Below are positions 25,211-34,832 of a DNA stretch of 52,857 nt, one piece after another. The notes below the pieces were generated by a model. The model ran no database searches. It was not told where the DNA came from and saw only the letters and a list, made by a program, of their open reading frames with translations. The DNA is taken from the NCBI GenBank assembly GCA_002480925.1, contig DLDA01000048.1, forward strand, positions 1 through 52,857, given 5' to 3'. The stretch comes from Lachnospiraceae bacterium UBA7784. GTDB taxonomy: Bacteria > Bacillota > Clostridia > Lachnospirales > Lachnospiraceae. Numbering within the stretch: position 1 is the stretch's first letter; every line of letters begins with the position of its first letter. The position numbers and the translations under genes were made by a program.

Positions 25211-25698
25211 AAGATACTTTAGTTCTTCTGGTAAGTGATTCTCATGGAATCCAGAGCAATCTTTACAGGACAGTGATGAGGACACAGCCTGATATTATCT
25301 ATCATCTGGGAGATGCAGTCGGATTTGAGGATGAGATACGCTCGGAGTGCGGAGTCCCCTTCTACTATGTCAGGGGAAACTGCGATTTCGGAAGCGATGC
25401 TCCGATCTATCAGGTCACCAGTCTTGGAAGGCATAAGATATTCCTTACCCATGGACATATGTACAATGTGAAATATTCAGACCATGATCTGATCTGTGCA
25501 GCGATGAAGGAGGGCTGTGATACTGTTATTTTCGGCCATACCCACATACCGGAGCTTATAAGGACTGACGGGATGACAATAATAAATCCGGGTTCCATAT
25601 CACTTCCCAGACAGCCAGGAAGGATCCCGACCTATGCTACAATAGATGTGGATAGTGAGGGAGAGCTGCATTTTACGATAAACGAGCTCAAGGACTGA
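25207..25698 (+). CDS. YfcE/MJ0936-type metallophosphoesterase
   Basis: A 163-residue calcineurin-like phosphoesterase. Motifs: L-V-S-D-S-H-G (Asp, His), H-L-G-D-A-V, R-G-N-C-D, T-H-G-H and F-G-H-T-H (metal-binding residues). YfcE-type enzymes are cytoplasmic phosphodiesterases with broad activity in vitro. The GTG start overlaps the rdgB stop by four bases, a common pairing in Firmicutes, so translation is coupled. No terminator is visible before the ileS promoter. Confidence 0.88.
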   Translation: MKDTLVLLVSDSHGIQSNLYRTVMRTQPDIIYHLGDAVGFEDEIRSECGVPFYYVRGNCDFGSDAPIYQVTSLGRHKIFLTHGHMYNVKYSDHDLICAAMKEGCDTVIFGHTHIPELIRTDGMTIINPGSISLPRQPGRIPTYATIDVDSEGELHFTINELKD

Positions 25699-25710
25699 AA
25701 AGCCTTATAC

Positions 25711-25739
25711 TTGACAAAGGGCCGATAAGCACATAGAAT
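25711..25739 (+). promoter_or_regulatory. Promoter of ileS
   Basis: TTGACA (25711-25716), 17 bp, TAGAAT (25734-25739). The predicted leader is only about 45 nt, too short for a T-box, although TGGGACCGTG at about 25750-25759 loosely resembles the T-box tRNA-acceptor motif. Confidence 0.8.
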
Positions 25740-25789
25740 TATTATCAATTGGGACCGTGAAAATCTGGCCCATGAGAAAGGATTATGGC

Positions 25790-28700
25790 ATGAAGACACT
25801 ATATGACAATGTGAATACAGATATGGATTTCGTCGGAAGGGAGCATCAGGTTGAGAAGTTCTGGCGTGATCAGAGTATCTTCGAGAAGTCAGAGGAGGAG
25901 AACAGGGGCAAGGGAGAGACCTATACCTTTTATGACGGACCACCGACGGCTAATGGAAAGCCTCATATCGGTCATGTGCTTACAAGGGTCATAAAGGATA
26001 TGATCCCAAGATATCAGACCATGAAGGGCAAGTATGTACCGAGAAAAGCCGGCTGGGATACACACGGACTTCCTGTCGAGCTCGAGGTAGAGAAAAAGCT
26101 CGGACTAGATGGAAAGGATCAGATAGAGAAGTATGGTATCGAGCCTTTCGTAAAGCAGTGTAAGGAGAGTGTCTGGAAATACAAGGGTATGTGGGAGAAG
26201 TTCTCTGATCAGGTAGGCTTCTGGGCAGATATGAAGCATCCATATATCACCTATGATAATAATTTCATCGAATCCGAATGGTGGGCCTTAAAGGAGATCT
26301 GGAACAAGGGGCTTCTCTATAAGGGCTTCAAGGTAGTGCCTTACTGCCCTCGATGCGGTACTCCTCTTTCTGCTCAGGAGGTTGCCCAGGGCTACAAGAC
26401 CGTAAAGGAACGTTCAGCCATAGTACGTTTCAAGGCAGTCGGAGAGGATGCTTACTTCCTTGCCTGGACCACGACACCATGGACGCTTCCGTCAAATACC
26501 GCTCTCTGTGTGAATCCTGACGAGACCTATGTGAAGGTTAAGTGTGCAGACGGCTACACCTACTATATGGCAGAGGCACTGCTTGACAAGGTACTGGGAA
26601 GGTTTGCAACAGACGAAAAGAGCGCCTATCAGATCCTTGAGAGTTACAAGGGCAGCGACCTTGAGAACAGGGAATATGAGCCGCTCTATCAGTGTGCCGC
26701 AGATCGTGCGAAAAAGCAGCACAAGAGAGCTCATTTCGTTACAGTAGACAGCTACGTCACAATGACAGACGGTACAGGAATAGTCCATATTGCTCCCGCC
26801 TTTGGTGAGGACGATAGCAGGATAGGACGTAATTATGATCTGCCTTTCATCCAGTTCGTCGATGATAAGGGCGATATGACAGACGATACACCGTTTGGCG
26901 GTCTTTTTGTAAAGAAAGCAGATCCGAAGGTCCTTAAGGATCTTGAGGACAGAGGGCTTCTGTTTGATGCGCCTAAGTTCACCCATGACTATCCTCATTG
27001 CTGGAGATGTGATACTCCGCTTATATATTACGCAAGAGAGTCATGGTTTATCAAGATGACAGATGTCAAGGACGAGCTTGTCGCAAATAATAAGACAGTA
27101 AACTGGATCCCGCCTTCAATCGGAGAGGGAAGATTTGGCAACTGGCTCGAGAACGTGCAGGACTGGGGCGTTTCCAGAAACAGATACTGGGGAACTCCTA
27201 TGAATATCTGGGAGTGCGAGAAGTGCGGACATCAGGATGCCATCGGCAGCAGGAAGGAGCTTGCTGAGAGGAGCGGCAATCCAGAGGATGCCAGAACAGA
27301 GCTTCACAGACCTTATATAGACAGGGTTACCATGAAGTGCCCTGAGTGCGGAGGAACCATGCACAGGATTCCTGAGGTCCTTGACTGCTGGTTCGATTCA
27401 GGAGCCATGCCTTTCGCCCAGCATCATTATCCATTTGAGAATCAGGATACATTCAAGGAGCAGTTCCCGGCTGAGTTTATCTCAGAAGCGGTGGATCAGA
27501 CCAGAGGCTGGTTCTATTCACTGATGGCTGAGTCGACCCTCCTTTTCCATCGCGCTCCATACAAGAACGTAATAGTCTTAGGACATGTCCAGGACAAGAA
27601 CGGCCAGAAGATGTCGAAGAGCAAGGGGAATGCTGTAGATCCATTCGAGGCATTAGACCAGTTCGGCGCGGATGCCATCCGCTGGTATTTCTATATCAAT
27701 TCGGCGCCGTGGCTTCCGAACAAGTTCCATGAGGACGCAGTAAAGGACGGACAGAAGAAGTTCCTTTCGACACTCTGGAATACATATGCCTTCTATGTCC
27801 TCTATGCCAATATAGACAGCTTCGATCCTACTAAGTACAGCTTCGATAAGAAGACCCTTACAGTAATGGACAGATGGATCCTTTCGAGGCTCAATACCAC
27901 AGTAGGAGAGGTTGATAAGGATCTTGGCAGTTACAAGATCCCTGAGGCAGCAAGAGCACTTGATGCCTTTGTAGACGAGCTTTCCAACTGGTATGTAAGG
28001 AGAAGCCGTGAGAGATTCTGGGCAAAGGGAATGGAACAGGATAAGATAAACGCCTACGAAACCCTTTATACATGTCTTGTCACAATAGCAAAGGCAGCAG
28101 CTCCTATGATTCCGTTCATGACAGAGGAGATTTACCAGAATATAGTAAGAAAGGTCGATATGAATGCTCCTGAGTCGATCCACCTCTGCTCCTTCCCTTG
28201 CGTGGACCAGTCGCTTATCGATTCAGATCTCGAGGATAAGATGGGAGAGCTTCTAAAGATCGTAGTAGCAGGACGTGCCTGCCGTAATGCCGGAAACATA
28301 AAGAACAGACAGCCTCTTGCAGGAATGCTCATTAAGGCCGATGAGAAGCTGGATAAGTTCTATACCGATATAATCGCAGACGAGCTGAATATCAAGAAGG
28401 CAGAGTTTACCAGCGACCTGTCAGCTCTTACGACCTATACCTTCAAGCCTCAGCTAAAGACCGTAGGCCCTAAGTACGGCAGATTCCTGGGACAGATAAA
28501 GGAAGCCCTTGCAGGCCTTGATGGCAATAAGGCAATGGCAGAGCTTGACGAGACCGGTGTTCTGAAATTCCCTCAGATCGACAGTTCGATCGAGCTTGCT
28601 AAGGAGGATCTTCTTATCTCCCAGCAGGCAGAGGAAGGATATCTGACTAATACCAATGGTAAGGTTACCGTGGTTTTAGACACAAAGCTCACACCGGAGC

Positions 28701-28960
28701 TCATAGAGGAAGGATTTGTAAGAGAGCTTATCTCCAAGATCCAGACTATGAGAAAGGAAGCCGGCTTCGAGGTCATGGATCGTATAACTGTGGGATATTC
28801 AGGAAATGACAGGATAAAGGGCATCTTTAATAAGTACAGCGAAACGATAGGAAAAGAGACGCTGGCGACTGTTATTACGGAAGGAGAATTACCTGAAGGC
28901 TATCAGAAGGAATGGAATATCAACGGAGAAAAGGTTTCGCTTTCGGTTAAGAAAAACTAG
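25790..28960 (+). CDS. ileS: Isoleucyl-tRNA synthetase, long type-2 form
   Basis: A 1056-residue class I synthetase that charges tRNA-Ile. H-I-G-H lies near residue 60 (N-G-K-P-H-I-G-H) and K-M-S-K-S near 605. The middle editing domain includes the W-T-T-T-P-W-T-L-P-S-N-T segment. The length and C-terminal region (an extended segment with a terminal L-I-E-E-G-F-V-R-E-L-I domain) fit the eukaryote-like IleRS2 branch rather than the ~920-residue IleRS1; IleRS2 is known to be insensitive to mupirocin. The ATG at 25790 is chosen for AAAGGA at seven bases; an upstream start at 25757 lacks a site. Confidence 0.94.
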   Translation: MKTLYDNVNTDMDFVGREHQVEKFWRDQSIFEKSEEENRGKGETYTFYDGPPTANGKPHIGHVLTRVIKDMIPRYQTMKGKYVPRKAGWDTHGLPVELEVEKKLGLDGKDQIEKYGIEPFVKQCKESVWKYKGMWEKFSDQVGFWADMKHPYITYDNNFIESEWWALKEIWNKGLLYKGFKVVPYCPRCGTPLSAQEVAQGYKTVKERSAIVRFKAVGEDAYFLAWTTTPWTLPSNTALCVNPDETYVKVKCADGYTYYMAEALLDKVLGRFATDEKSAYQILESYKGSDLENREYEPLYQCAADRAKKQHKRAHFVTVDSYVTMTDGTGIVHIAPAFGEDDSRIGRNYDLPFIQFVDDKGDMTDDTPFGGLFVKKADPKVLKDLEDRGLLFDAPKFTHDYPHCWRCDTPLIYYARESWFIKMTDVKDELVANNKTVNWIPPSIGEGRFGNWLENVQDWGVSRNRYWGTPMNIWECEKCGHQDAIGSRKELAERSGNPEDARTELHRPYIDRVTMKCPECGGTMHRIPEVLDCWFDSGAMPFAQHHYPFENQDTFKEQFPAEFISEAVDQTRGWFYSLMAESTLLFHRAPYKNVIVLGHVQDKNGQKMSKSKGNAVDPFEALDQFGADAIRWYFYINSAPWLPNKFHEDAVKDGQKKFLSTLWNTYAFYVLYANIDSFDPTKYSFDKKTLTVMDRWILSRLNTTVGEVDKDLGSYKIPEAARALDAFVDELSNWYVRRSRERFWAKGMEQDKINAYETLYTCLVTIAKAAAPMIPFMTEEIYQNIVRKVDMNAPESIHLCSFPCVDQSLIDSDLEDKMGELLKIVVAGRACRNAGNIKNRQPLAGMLIKADEKLDKFYTDIIADELNIKKAEFTSDLSALTTYTFKPQLKTVGPKYGRFLGQIKEALAGLDGNKAMAELDETGVLKFPQIDSSIELAKEDLLISQQAEEGYLTNTNGKVTVVLDTKLTPELIEEGFVRELISKIQTMRKEAGFEVMDRITVGYSGNDRIKGIFNKYSETIGKETLATVITEGELPEGYQKEWNINGEKVSLSVKKN

Positions 28961-29000
28961 GTCTATAAGACGCAGGCGTCATGTACGCAGGGAGGACAAA

Positions 29001-31493
29001 ATGAGCCATTTAGAGAAGCTGGACAAGGACACAATAAAGGACGAGATCAGGAAGAATGTAAGGCACCTTTACCGTAAGGAATTTAAAGAGGCTACAGAGA
29101 AGGAGATTTTCCAGGCAGTTTCTCTGGTCGTAAAGGATGAGATCATTGACGACTGGCTTGCAACCCAGAAGGCCATGGAGAAGGAAGATCCGAAGACTGT
29201 CTACTATATGTCGATGGAGTTCCTTATGGGCCGGGCACTGGGAAACAACATGTTAAACCTGTGTGTTTACGACGAGTTCAAGAAGGCTCTCGATGAGCTG
29301 GGTGTAGACATAGTCTCGGTCGAGGATCAGGAGCCGGATCCAGCTCTTGGAAACGGAGGTCTGGGAAGACTTGCGGCCTGCTTCCTTGATTCCCTTTCTA
29401 CTCTGGGCTACCCTGCCTATGGATGCGGGATCAGATACAGATATGGTATGTTCCGTCAGAAGATCGAGAATGGCTATCAGAAGGAGGTACCTGATGACTG
29501 GCTTCGTGACGGATATCCCTTCGAACTCAAGAGAGAGGAATATACTTTTGAGGTAAAGTTCGGAGGCTATGTCCGCTCTGAGACTACTCCAGACGGCAAT
29601 ATCCGTTTCATACAGGAGAACTACAATTCAGTACTTGCAGTGCCATATGACATGCCTATAGTTGGATACAATAATCATGTCGTAAACTCCCTTATGATAT
29701 GGGATGCCGTCCCAAAGCAGGTATTCTCTCTTGAGTCATTTGACAAGGGAGATTATCAGAAGGCAGTCGAGGATGAGAATCTGGCCAGGTCACTTGTGGA
29801 AGTTCTCTATCCTAACGACAACCATATCTCAGGAAAGGAGCTGCGACTGAAGCAGCAGTACTTCTTTGTATCTGCATCACTTCAGAGAGCTATCCAGAGA
29901 TTCAAGAAGTATCATGATGATATCCATGATCTGCCTAAGAAGGTAGTCTTCCAGATGAATGATACTCATCCTACACTTACAGTTGCTGAACTTATGAGGC
30001 TTCTTATGGATGTCGAGGGACTTGGCTGGGATGAGGCCTGGGATATAACGACACACTGCGTTGCCTATACCAACCATACCATAATGAATGAGGCCCTTGA
30101 GAAATGGCCAATAGAGATCTTTGCAAGGCTTCTTCCTCGTATCTACAATATAGTTGAGGAGATAAACCGCCGTTTCTGCCTGCAGGTTCAGGAAAAGTAT
30201 CCGGGAGACCAGGGCAAGGTCGACCGTATGGCCATAATCTACAACGGACAGGTCAGGATGGCATATCTGGCTATTGCTGCAGCCTTCTCTGTAAACGGTG
30301 TCGCAAAGCTCCATACTGAGATCCTGAAGAAGGAGACACTTAAGGATTTCTATGAGATGTATCCGTGGAAGTTCAACAACAAGACAAACGGTATCACTCA
30401 GAGGAGATTCCTGCTCCATGGCAATCCGCTTCTTGCAGAATGGGTAACTGACAAGATTGGCGATGGCTGGATAAGGGACTTATCCCAGTTGAAGAGGCTT
30501 TCTGTCTTTGTCAATGACGAAAGGGCCTGCCAGGAGTTTCGTACCATTAAGTACAAGAACAAGGTCCGTCTGGCTAAGTATATAAAGGAGCACAACGGAA
30601 TAGACGTAAATCCGGATTCTATATTTGACGTTCAGGTCAAGAGACTGCACGAGTACAAGAGACAGCTTCTGAACATACTCCATGTGATGTATGAATACAA
30701 TCAGCTGAAGGAGCATCCGGAGATTCCTTATTATCCTAAGACATATATCTTCGGAGCCAAGGCTGCCGCCGGCTACAGGATAGCAAAGCTTACCATCAAG
30801 CTTATAAACAATGTGGCAGCTGTCATAAATAATGACAGGAGCATTGGAGGCAAGATAAAGGTCGTATTCATAGAGGATTACAAGGTTTCAAATGCCGAAC
30901 TGATCTTTGCTGCCGCAGATGTATCAGAGCAGATCTCAACAGCCTCCAAGGAGGCCAGCGGAACCTCCAATATGAAATTCATGCTTAACGGAGCTGTGAC
31001 CGTCGGTACCATGGATGGAGCAACGGTGGAGATGGTCGAGGAGATGGGCAGGGAGAATGCCTTTATCTTCGGGATGAGCGCCGATGAGGTAATAGAGCAT
31101 GAGCAGAAGAGAGACTACAATCCTATGGATATCTTCAACTCTGATCAGGATATAAGGAAGGTTCTGATGCAGCTGGTAAGCGGCTTTTACAGCCCTGATG
31201 ATACAGAGCTTTTCAGACCGATCTATAATTCTCTTCTGAATACCAACGATACCCAGTACGCCGATACGTACTTCAACCTGAAGGATTTCAGATCATATAC
31301 CGAGGCTATGAATGCTATTTCACAAGCCTATCAGGACGAGCAGAAATGGACGCGGATGGCAATGACAAATACAGCCTGCTGCGGAAAGTTCTCCTCAGAC
31401 AGGACTATACAGCAGTATGTGGATGATATCTGGCACCTTGATCATGTAGTTGTCACACCTGACAATGAGACCGATGAAGAAGTTGATATATGA
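29001..31493 (+). CDS. glgP: Glycogen/starch/maltodextrin phosphorylase
   Basis: An 830-residue phosphorylase that releases glucose-1-phosphate from alpha-1,4-glucans using pyridoxal phosphate. Motifs: E-P-D-P-A-L-G-N-G-G-L-G-R-L-A near residue 110, V-K-R-L-H-E-Y-K-R-Q near 540, and the PLP-lysine region E-A-S-G-T-S-N-M-K-F near 650. The full length matches the family. AGGGAGG precedes the ATG. Its product is the substrate of the phosphoglucomutase at 9632. The stop overlaps the clpX start as ATGA, so the two are coupled. Confidence 0.95.
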   Translation: MSHLEKLDKDTIKDEIRKNVRHLYRKEFKEATEKEIFQAVSLVVKDEIIDDWLATQKAMEKEDPKTVYYMSMEFLMGRALGNNMLNLCVYDEFKKALDELGVDIVSVEDQEPDPALGNGGLGRLAACFLDSLSTLGYPAYGCGIRYRYGMFRQKIENGYQKEVPDDWLRDGYPFELKREEYTFEVKFGGYVRSETTPDGNIRFIQENYNSVLAVPYDMPIVGYNNHVVNSLMIWDAVPKQVFSLESFDKGDYQKAVEDENLARSLVEVLYPNDNHISGKELRLKQQYFFVSASLQRAIQRFKKYHDDIHDLPKKVVFQMNDTHPTLTVAELMRLLMDVEGLGWDEAWDITTHCVAYTNHTIMNEALEKWPIEIFARLLPRIYNIVEEINRRFCLQVQEKYPGDQGKVDRMAIIYNGQVRMAYLAIAAAFSVNGVAKLHTEILKKETLKDFYEMYPWKFNNKTNGITQRRFLLHGNPLLAEWVTDKIGDGWIRDLSQLKRLSVFVNDERACQEFRTIKYKNKVRLAKYIKEHNGIDVNPDSIFDVQVKRLHEYKRQLLNILHVMYEYNQLKEHPEIPYYPKTYIFGAKAAAGYRIAKLTIKLINNVAAVINNDRSIGGKIKVVFIEDYKVSNAELIFAAADVSEQISTASKEASGTSNMKFMLNGAVTVGTMDGATVEMVEEMGRENAFIFGMSADEVIEHEQKRDYNPMDIFNSDQDIRKVLMQLVSGFYSPDDTELFRPIYNSLLNTNDTQYADTYFNLKDFRSYTEAMNAISQAYQDEQKWTRMAMTNTACCGKFSSDRTIQQYVDDIWHLDHVVVTPDNETDEEVDI

Positions 31494-33028
31494 ATGATAA
31501 AGACCAGTTCAAAGAAGTAGTTGATACCAATAACAGCACGGATACAGATAAGTCTGGCACAAGCTCAGATGACTATGAGGATATCTGCTATATATGCCGG
31601 CGTCCGGAGAGTGTCGCCGGCAAGATGATCCATATCACCGGAGGGATCAGCATCTGCGTGGATTGTATGCAGAAGACCTTCGATACAATGGGGAACTATG
31701 GTCCCGGCAATATGTTTCCGGCAGGCTTTCCCCAGCTCGATCCGGATGATTCCCATACTACGAACAATGCCGGGAACGGAGGCTTTCCTGTATTCAATCT
31801 GAACGATATAGCCAGCTTCCTGTCCACCTCTCCTCAGGTCCCTGCCAATCAGAGGATAAAGAAGAGAAAGGAACAGAAGGAAGGTAAAAAAGGCCAAGAG
31901 TCCGAGGGAGCTGTTATTGATATAAAGAATATACCGCCTCCGCATAAGATAAAGGCAGAGCTTGACGAATATATAGTAGGTCAGGAAAAAGCCAAGAAGA
32001 TCATGTCGGTGGCTGTATATAACCACTACAAGAGGATAATCGAAAGTGAAAATCTTCTCGAAAATGACGAGAATGACGACGTAGTCTTAGAAAAGAGCAA
32101 TATCCTTATGCTTGGCCCAACTGGATGCGGAAAAACCTATATGGTAAAGACTCTGGCCAGGCTTCTTGATGTACCTCTTGCCATAACCGATGCCACCTCA
32201 CTTACAGAGGCAGGCTATATAGGTGATGATATAGAGTCTGTTGTGAGCAAGCTGCTTGCGGCTGCTGACAATGATGTCGAAAGGGCGGAGAAGGGAATTA
32301 TCTTTATCGATGAGATAGATAAGCTTGCCAAGAAGAATTCCGCCACCAACAGGGACATAAACGGTGAGTCGGTACAGCAGGGAATGTTAAAGCTGCTCGA
32401 GGGGGCAGAGGTAGAGGTACCTGTAGGAGCCTCAAGCAAGAATGCTATGGTTCCTATGACAATGGTCGATACCAGCAACATCCTTTTCATCTGCGGCGGA
32501 GCTTTCCCGAGGCTTACCGATGTGATAAAGGAGAGACTTAAGAGATCAAGCTCGATCGGATTCGTTTCTGATCTTGGAGATGAATATGATAATGATGAGA
32601 AGATCCTCGACAAGGTCACGGCTGAGGACTTAAGGAAGTTTGGATTCATTCCTGAGTTTATCGGAAGACTTCCTGTCATATGCACACTCGATCCTCTGGA
32701 TACCGATATGCTGGTAAAGATACTGACCGAGCCTAAGAATGCCATAATAAAGCAGTACCAGAAGCTTCTCGCTCTTGATGAGGTAAAGCTGTCATTCGAT
32801 GAAAAGGCACTTTCTTATATTGCAGAGGAGGCAAAGAAAAGGAAGCTTGGTGCCAGGGCCTTACGGTCAATCATCGAAGGCTTCATGAATGATATAATGT
32901 ATGAGATACCTAAAGATCCTGATATAGGCGAGGTGACTATCACCAGAGAATATATAGAGGGAAAGGGCTCACCTCTTATCACTATGAGGACCGACGAGAA
33001 GAAGGAAATAACGGCTTCAGATAAGTGA
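31490..33028 (+). CDS. ClpX-like unfoldase, atypical paralogue
   Basis: A 512-residue AAA+ protein of the ClpX type. Zinc-binding residues Cys33, Cys36, Cys56 and Cys59 are present; a linker of about 75 residues follows (longer than the usual ~420-residue ClpX). Walker A is G209-P-T-G-C-G-K-T; the pore loop has A-G-Y-I-G-D-D; Walker B is I-I-F-I-D-E-I-D-K; the ClpP-binding I-G-F loop is at 356-358. The RKH loop that recognises ssrA-tagged substrates is replaced by G-A-S-S-K-N-A-M (313-320). The gene follows glgP with ATGA overlap and no clpP is near, so it may be a second, specialised ClpX. Confidence 0.88.
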   Translation: MNDKDQFKEVVDTNNSTDTDKSGTSSDDYEDICYICRRPESVAGKMIHITGGISICVDCMQKTFDTMGNYGPGNMFPAGFPQLDPDDSHTTNNAGNGGFPVFNLNDIASFLSTSPQVPANQRIKKRKEQKEGKKGQESEGAVIDIKNIPPPHKIKAELDEYIVGQEKAKKIMSVAVYNHYKRIIESENLLENDENDDVVLEKSNILMLGPTGCGKTYMVKTLARLLDVPLAITDATSLTEAGYIGDDIESVVSKLLAAADNDVERAEKGIIFIDEIDKLAKKNSATNRDINGESVQQGMLKLLEGAEVEVPVGASSKNAMVPMTMVDTSNILFICGGAFPRLTDVIKERLKRSSSIGFVSDLGDEYDNDEKILDKVTAEDLRKFGFIPEFIGRLPVICTLDPLDTDMLVKILTEPKNAIIKQYQKLLALDEVKLSFDEKALSYIAEEAKKRKLGARALRSIIEGFMNDIMYEIPKDPDIGEVTITREYIEGKGSPLITMRTDEKKEITASDK

Positions 33029-33042
33029 TCCGGGAGTTAGGT

Positions 33043-33537
33043 ATGAAATTATTCAGAATAAGCGGGATAAGGGAGTTCATGTCAGGGCTTCTTACCCGCG
33101 ATGTCTTTGACAGCTTCACTGTAAGTGAGGCTGTAGTAAAGACCTTTGTCACATATACAATAGACGGCAGCTTCATTTCAGACTATTATTCAGATGAGGA
33201 AAGGGCAAGTGAGGATTTTCCGGATGAGCCCTTTGTCAGATATAGGCTTATCAGGGGATTCCTGTTTGAGATAATAAAGGGCAGGAGGACTCCGCTCGCG
33301 ATGAAGCTTGTTTTTCACGCTCCGGCCTCACTGGTGGCTGATCTGATAGAAAAGTCTTCCTCATCGCTCTCACCTTCAGATGTAATTTCATTAAATATCA
33401 CGGTTTCCTATAAAAACGGGGAAGTAACGGCTGTTACAGGAACGAATTACAGCGTTTTTTCGCCGGACCGGTCCTTAGATCAGGAATGGGACAGATATTT
33501 TGAAGGATTTCTTGCAAGAAATTCGATAGATTTTTGA
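33043..33537 (+). CDS. DUF5721-like protein
   Basis: A 164-residue protein matching the small clostridial DUF5721 family as I recall it: it opens M-K-L-F-R-I, has D-V-F-D-S-F and an I-D-G segment, and ends in Y-F-E-G-F-L-A-R-N. It is soluble with no catalytic motif I can see. The ATG at 33043 has GGGAGT upstream; another ATG at 33025 overlaps clpX. It probably shares the glgP-clpX transcript. Function is unknown. Confidence 0.7.
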   Translation: MKLFRISGIREFMSGLLTRDVFDSFTVSEAVVKTFVTYTIDGSFISDYYSDEERASEDFPDEPFVRYRLIRGFLFEIIKGRRTPLAMKLVFHAPASLVADLIEKSSSSLSPSDVISLNITVSYKNGEVTAVTGTNYSVFSPDRSLDQEWDRYFEGFLARNSIDF

Positions 33538-33545
33538 AAATGTCC

Positions 33546-33574
33546 TTTACATCCAGAGTCAGGAAGTATAAAAT
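33546..33574 (+). promoter_or_regulatory. Promoter of the cold-shock gene
   Basis: TTTACA (33546-33551), 17 bp, TAAAAT (33569-33574). The leader of about 60 nt is AT-rich, as in many cold-shock mRNAs, and ends with GGAGGAT before the ATG at 33642. Confidence 0.65.
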
Positions 33575-33641
33575 ATAGATGTTATAAGTTTATGATGTTT
33601 TTAGAATTAATGACATCTGTTTCCGACTGGAGGATTTAGAA

Positions 33642-33842
33642 ATGAGAGGCACAGTTAAGTGGTTTAATAATCAGAAGGGTTACGGCTTCATCTCTGATGG
33701 AGATGGAAAGGATGTATTCGTTCACTATTCAGGAATACTTGGTGACGGATTCAAGACCCTTTCAGAGGGCGCCACGGTCGAGTTTGACCTTACAGAGGGA
33801 GCAAAGGGACCTCAGGCTGTTAATGTAAAAGTAGCAGACTAA
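33642..33842 (+). CDS. Cold-shock protein (CspA family)
   Basis: A 66-residue cold-shock-domain protein. RNP1 (K-G-Y-G-F-I) and RNP2 (V-F-V-H-Y) are present; it binds single-stranded RNA/DNA as a chaperone. It stands alone, between its own promoter and a terminator at 33860, and has a strong GGAGG. Confidence 0.96.
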   Translation: MRGTVKWFNNQKGYGFISDGDGKDVFVHYSGILGDGFKTLSEGATVEFDLTEGAKGPQAVNVKVAD

Positions 33843-33859
33843 ACGGATCATTGGATCAG

Positions 33860-33905
33860 AAAGGACGGGATCTTTTTCTTAGGAAAAGGCCCCGTCCTTT
33901 TTTGT
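33860..33905 (+). terminator. Terminator after the cold-shock gene
   Basis: Ten-base stem AAAGGACGGG (33860-33869) with CCCGTCCTTT (33891-33900), an inner CTTTT/AAAAG stem in the loop and a T run after it. Confidence 0.85.
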
Positions 33906-33906
33906 C

Positions 33907-33935
33907 TTTATTTTCGATGGCAAATCATTTATAAT
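33907..33935 (+). promoter_or_regulatory. Promoter of the degV-folC unit
   Basis: TTTATT (33907-33912), 17 bp, TATAAT (33930-33935), with GCAGGA as ribosome site before the ATG at 33975. Confidence 0.65.
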
Positions 33936-33974
33936 AGTCTCAATTAATGTAACTGAGCTAAGGCAGGAAAACAG

Positions 33975-34832
33975 ATGTATAAGATTATCGTGGACAGCTG
34001 CGGTGAGTTCACCCGGCATATGGATGAAGACAAGGCACATTTCTCACATATTCCCCTTACCCTTCAGGTGGGTAGCTACGAACAGAAGGATGACAGCACC
34101 TTTGACCAGAAGGTCTTTCTGAAGAAGATGAAGGACTCCAAGGAGCCGCCTCATTCTGCCTGCCCGTCTCCGGCAAGCTACCTTACCGCTATAGAAGAGG
34201 CAGAAGCGGATAATATATATATAGTTACTCTTTCAGCCAAGCTTTCAGGCTCATACAACGCAGCAGTGCTGGCAAGGAGCCTCTATCAGGAGGAGCATGA
34301 GGATGATGAGGGGCCTCTGAAGCGGATCCATGTCTTCGATTCCAGGTCTGCCTCGATCGGCCAGACACTAATAGCAGAGCATATAGAGCAGGAGGAGAAA
34401 AAGGGCCTTACCTTTGACGAAGTCATAAGGGCAGTCGATAGCTTTATCAGGGAGGAACATACATTTTTCGTTCTTGAGTCCCTTGATACACTTAGGAAAG
34501 CAGGCCGCCTGGGGTCTCTTAAGGCCATGCTTGCGACTACACTTTCTATAAAGCCTGTGATGGGATCCACTCCTGAGGGGAGCATACAGCAGTTAGGTCA
34601 GGCCAGAGGGATGATCCGTTCCCTTGACAGGATGGTGGACTGTATGGTTCAGGTCACTTCGCATCCGGATCAGAAGGTAGTGGCCATATCGCATTGCAAT
34701 GCACCGGATACGGCCTCATCGCTAAAGGAGAAGGTAAAGAGGACAGGACTTTTCAAGGATGTCTTTGTGCTGGAGACTGCGGGAGTATCATCTATGTATG
34801 CCGGAGACGGCGGAGTGATAATGGCAGTATGA
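33975..34832 (+). CDS. DegV family fatty-acid-binding protein
   Basis: A 285-residue DegV protein. It has the V-D-S-C-G-E start, the S-A-C-P-S-P-A-S-Y motif near residue 60, the T-L-S-A-K-L-S-G-S-Y-N-A-A motif near 85, and S-L-D-T-L-R-K-A-G-R-L near 175. These proteins bind a fatty acid and present it to fatty-acid kinase (FakA) for phosphorylation. GCAGGA precedes the ATG. The stop overlaps folC as ATGA. Confidence 0.92.
   Translation: MYKIIVDSCGEFTRHMDEDKAHFSHIPLTLQVGSYEQKDDSTFDQKVFLKKMKDSKEPPHSACPSPASYLTAIEEAEADNIYIVTLSAKLSGSYNAAVLARSLYQEEHEDDEGPLKRIHVFDSRSASIGQTLIAEHIEQEEKKGLTFDEVIRAVDSFIREEHTFFVLESLDTLRKAGRLGSLKAMLATTLSIKPVMGSTPEGSIQQLGQARGMIRSLDRMVDCMVQVTSHPDQKVVAISHCNAPDTASSLKEKVKRTGLFKDVFVLETAGVSSMYAGDGGVIMAV

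Noticed and set aside
25740..25789. T-box leader before ileS
   Set aside because: Only about 45 nt separate the promoter from the ATG; TGGGACCGTG alone is not enough for a T-box, which needs a specifier stem and usually more than 150 nt.
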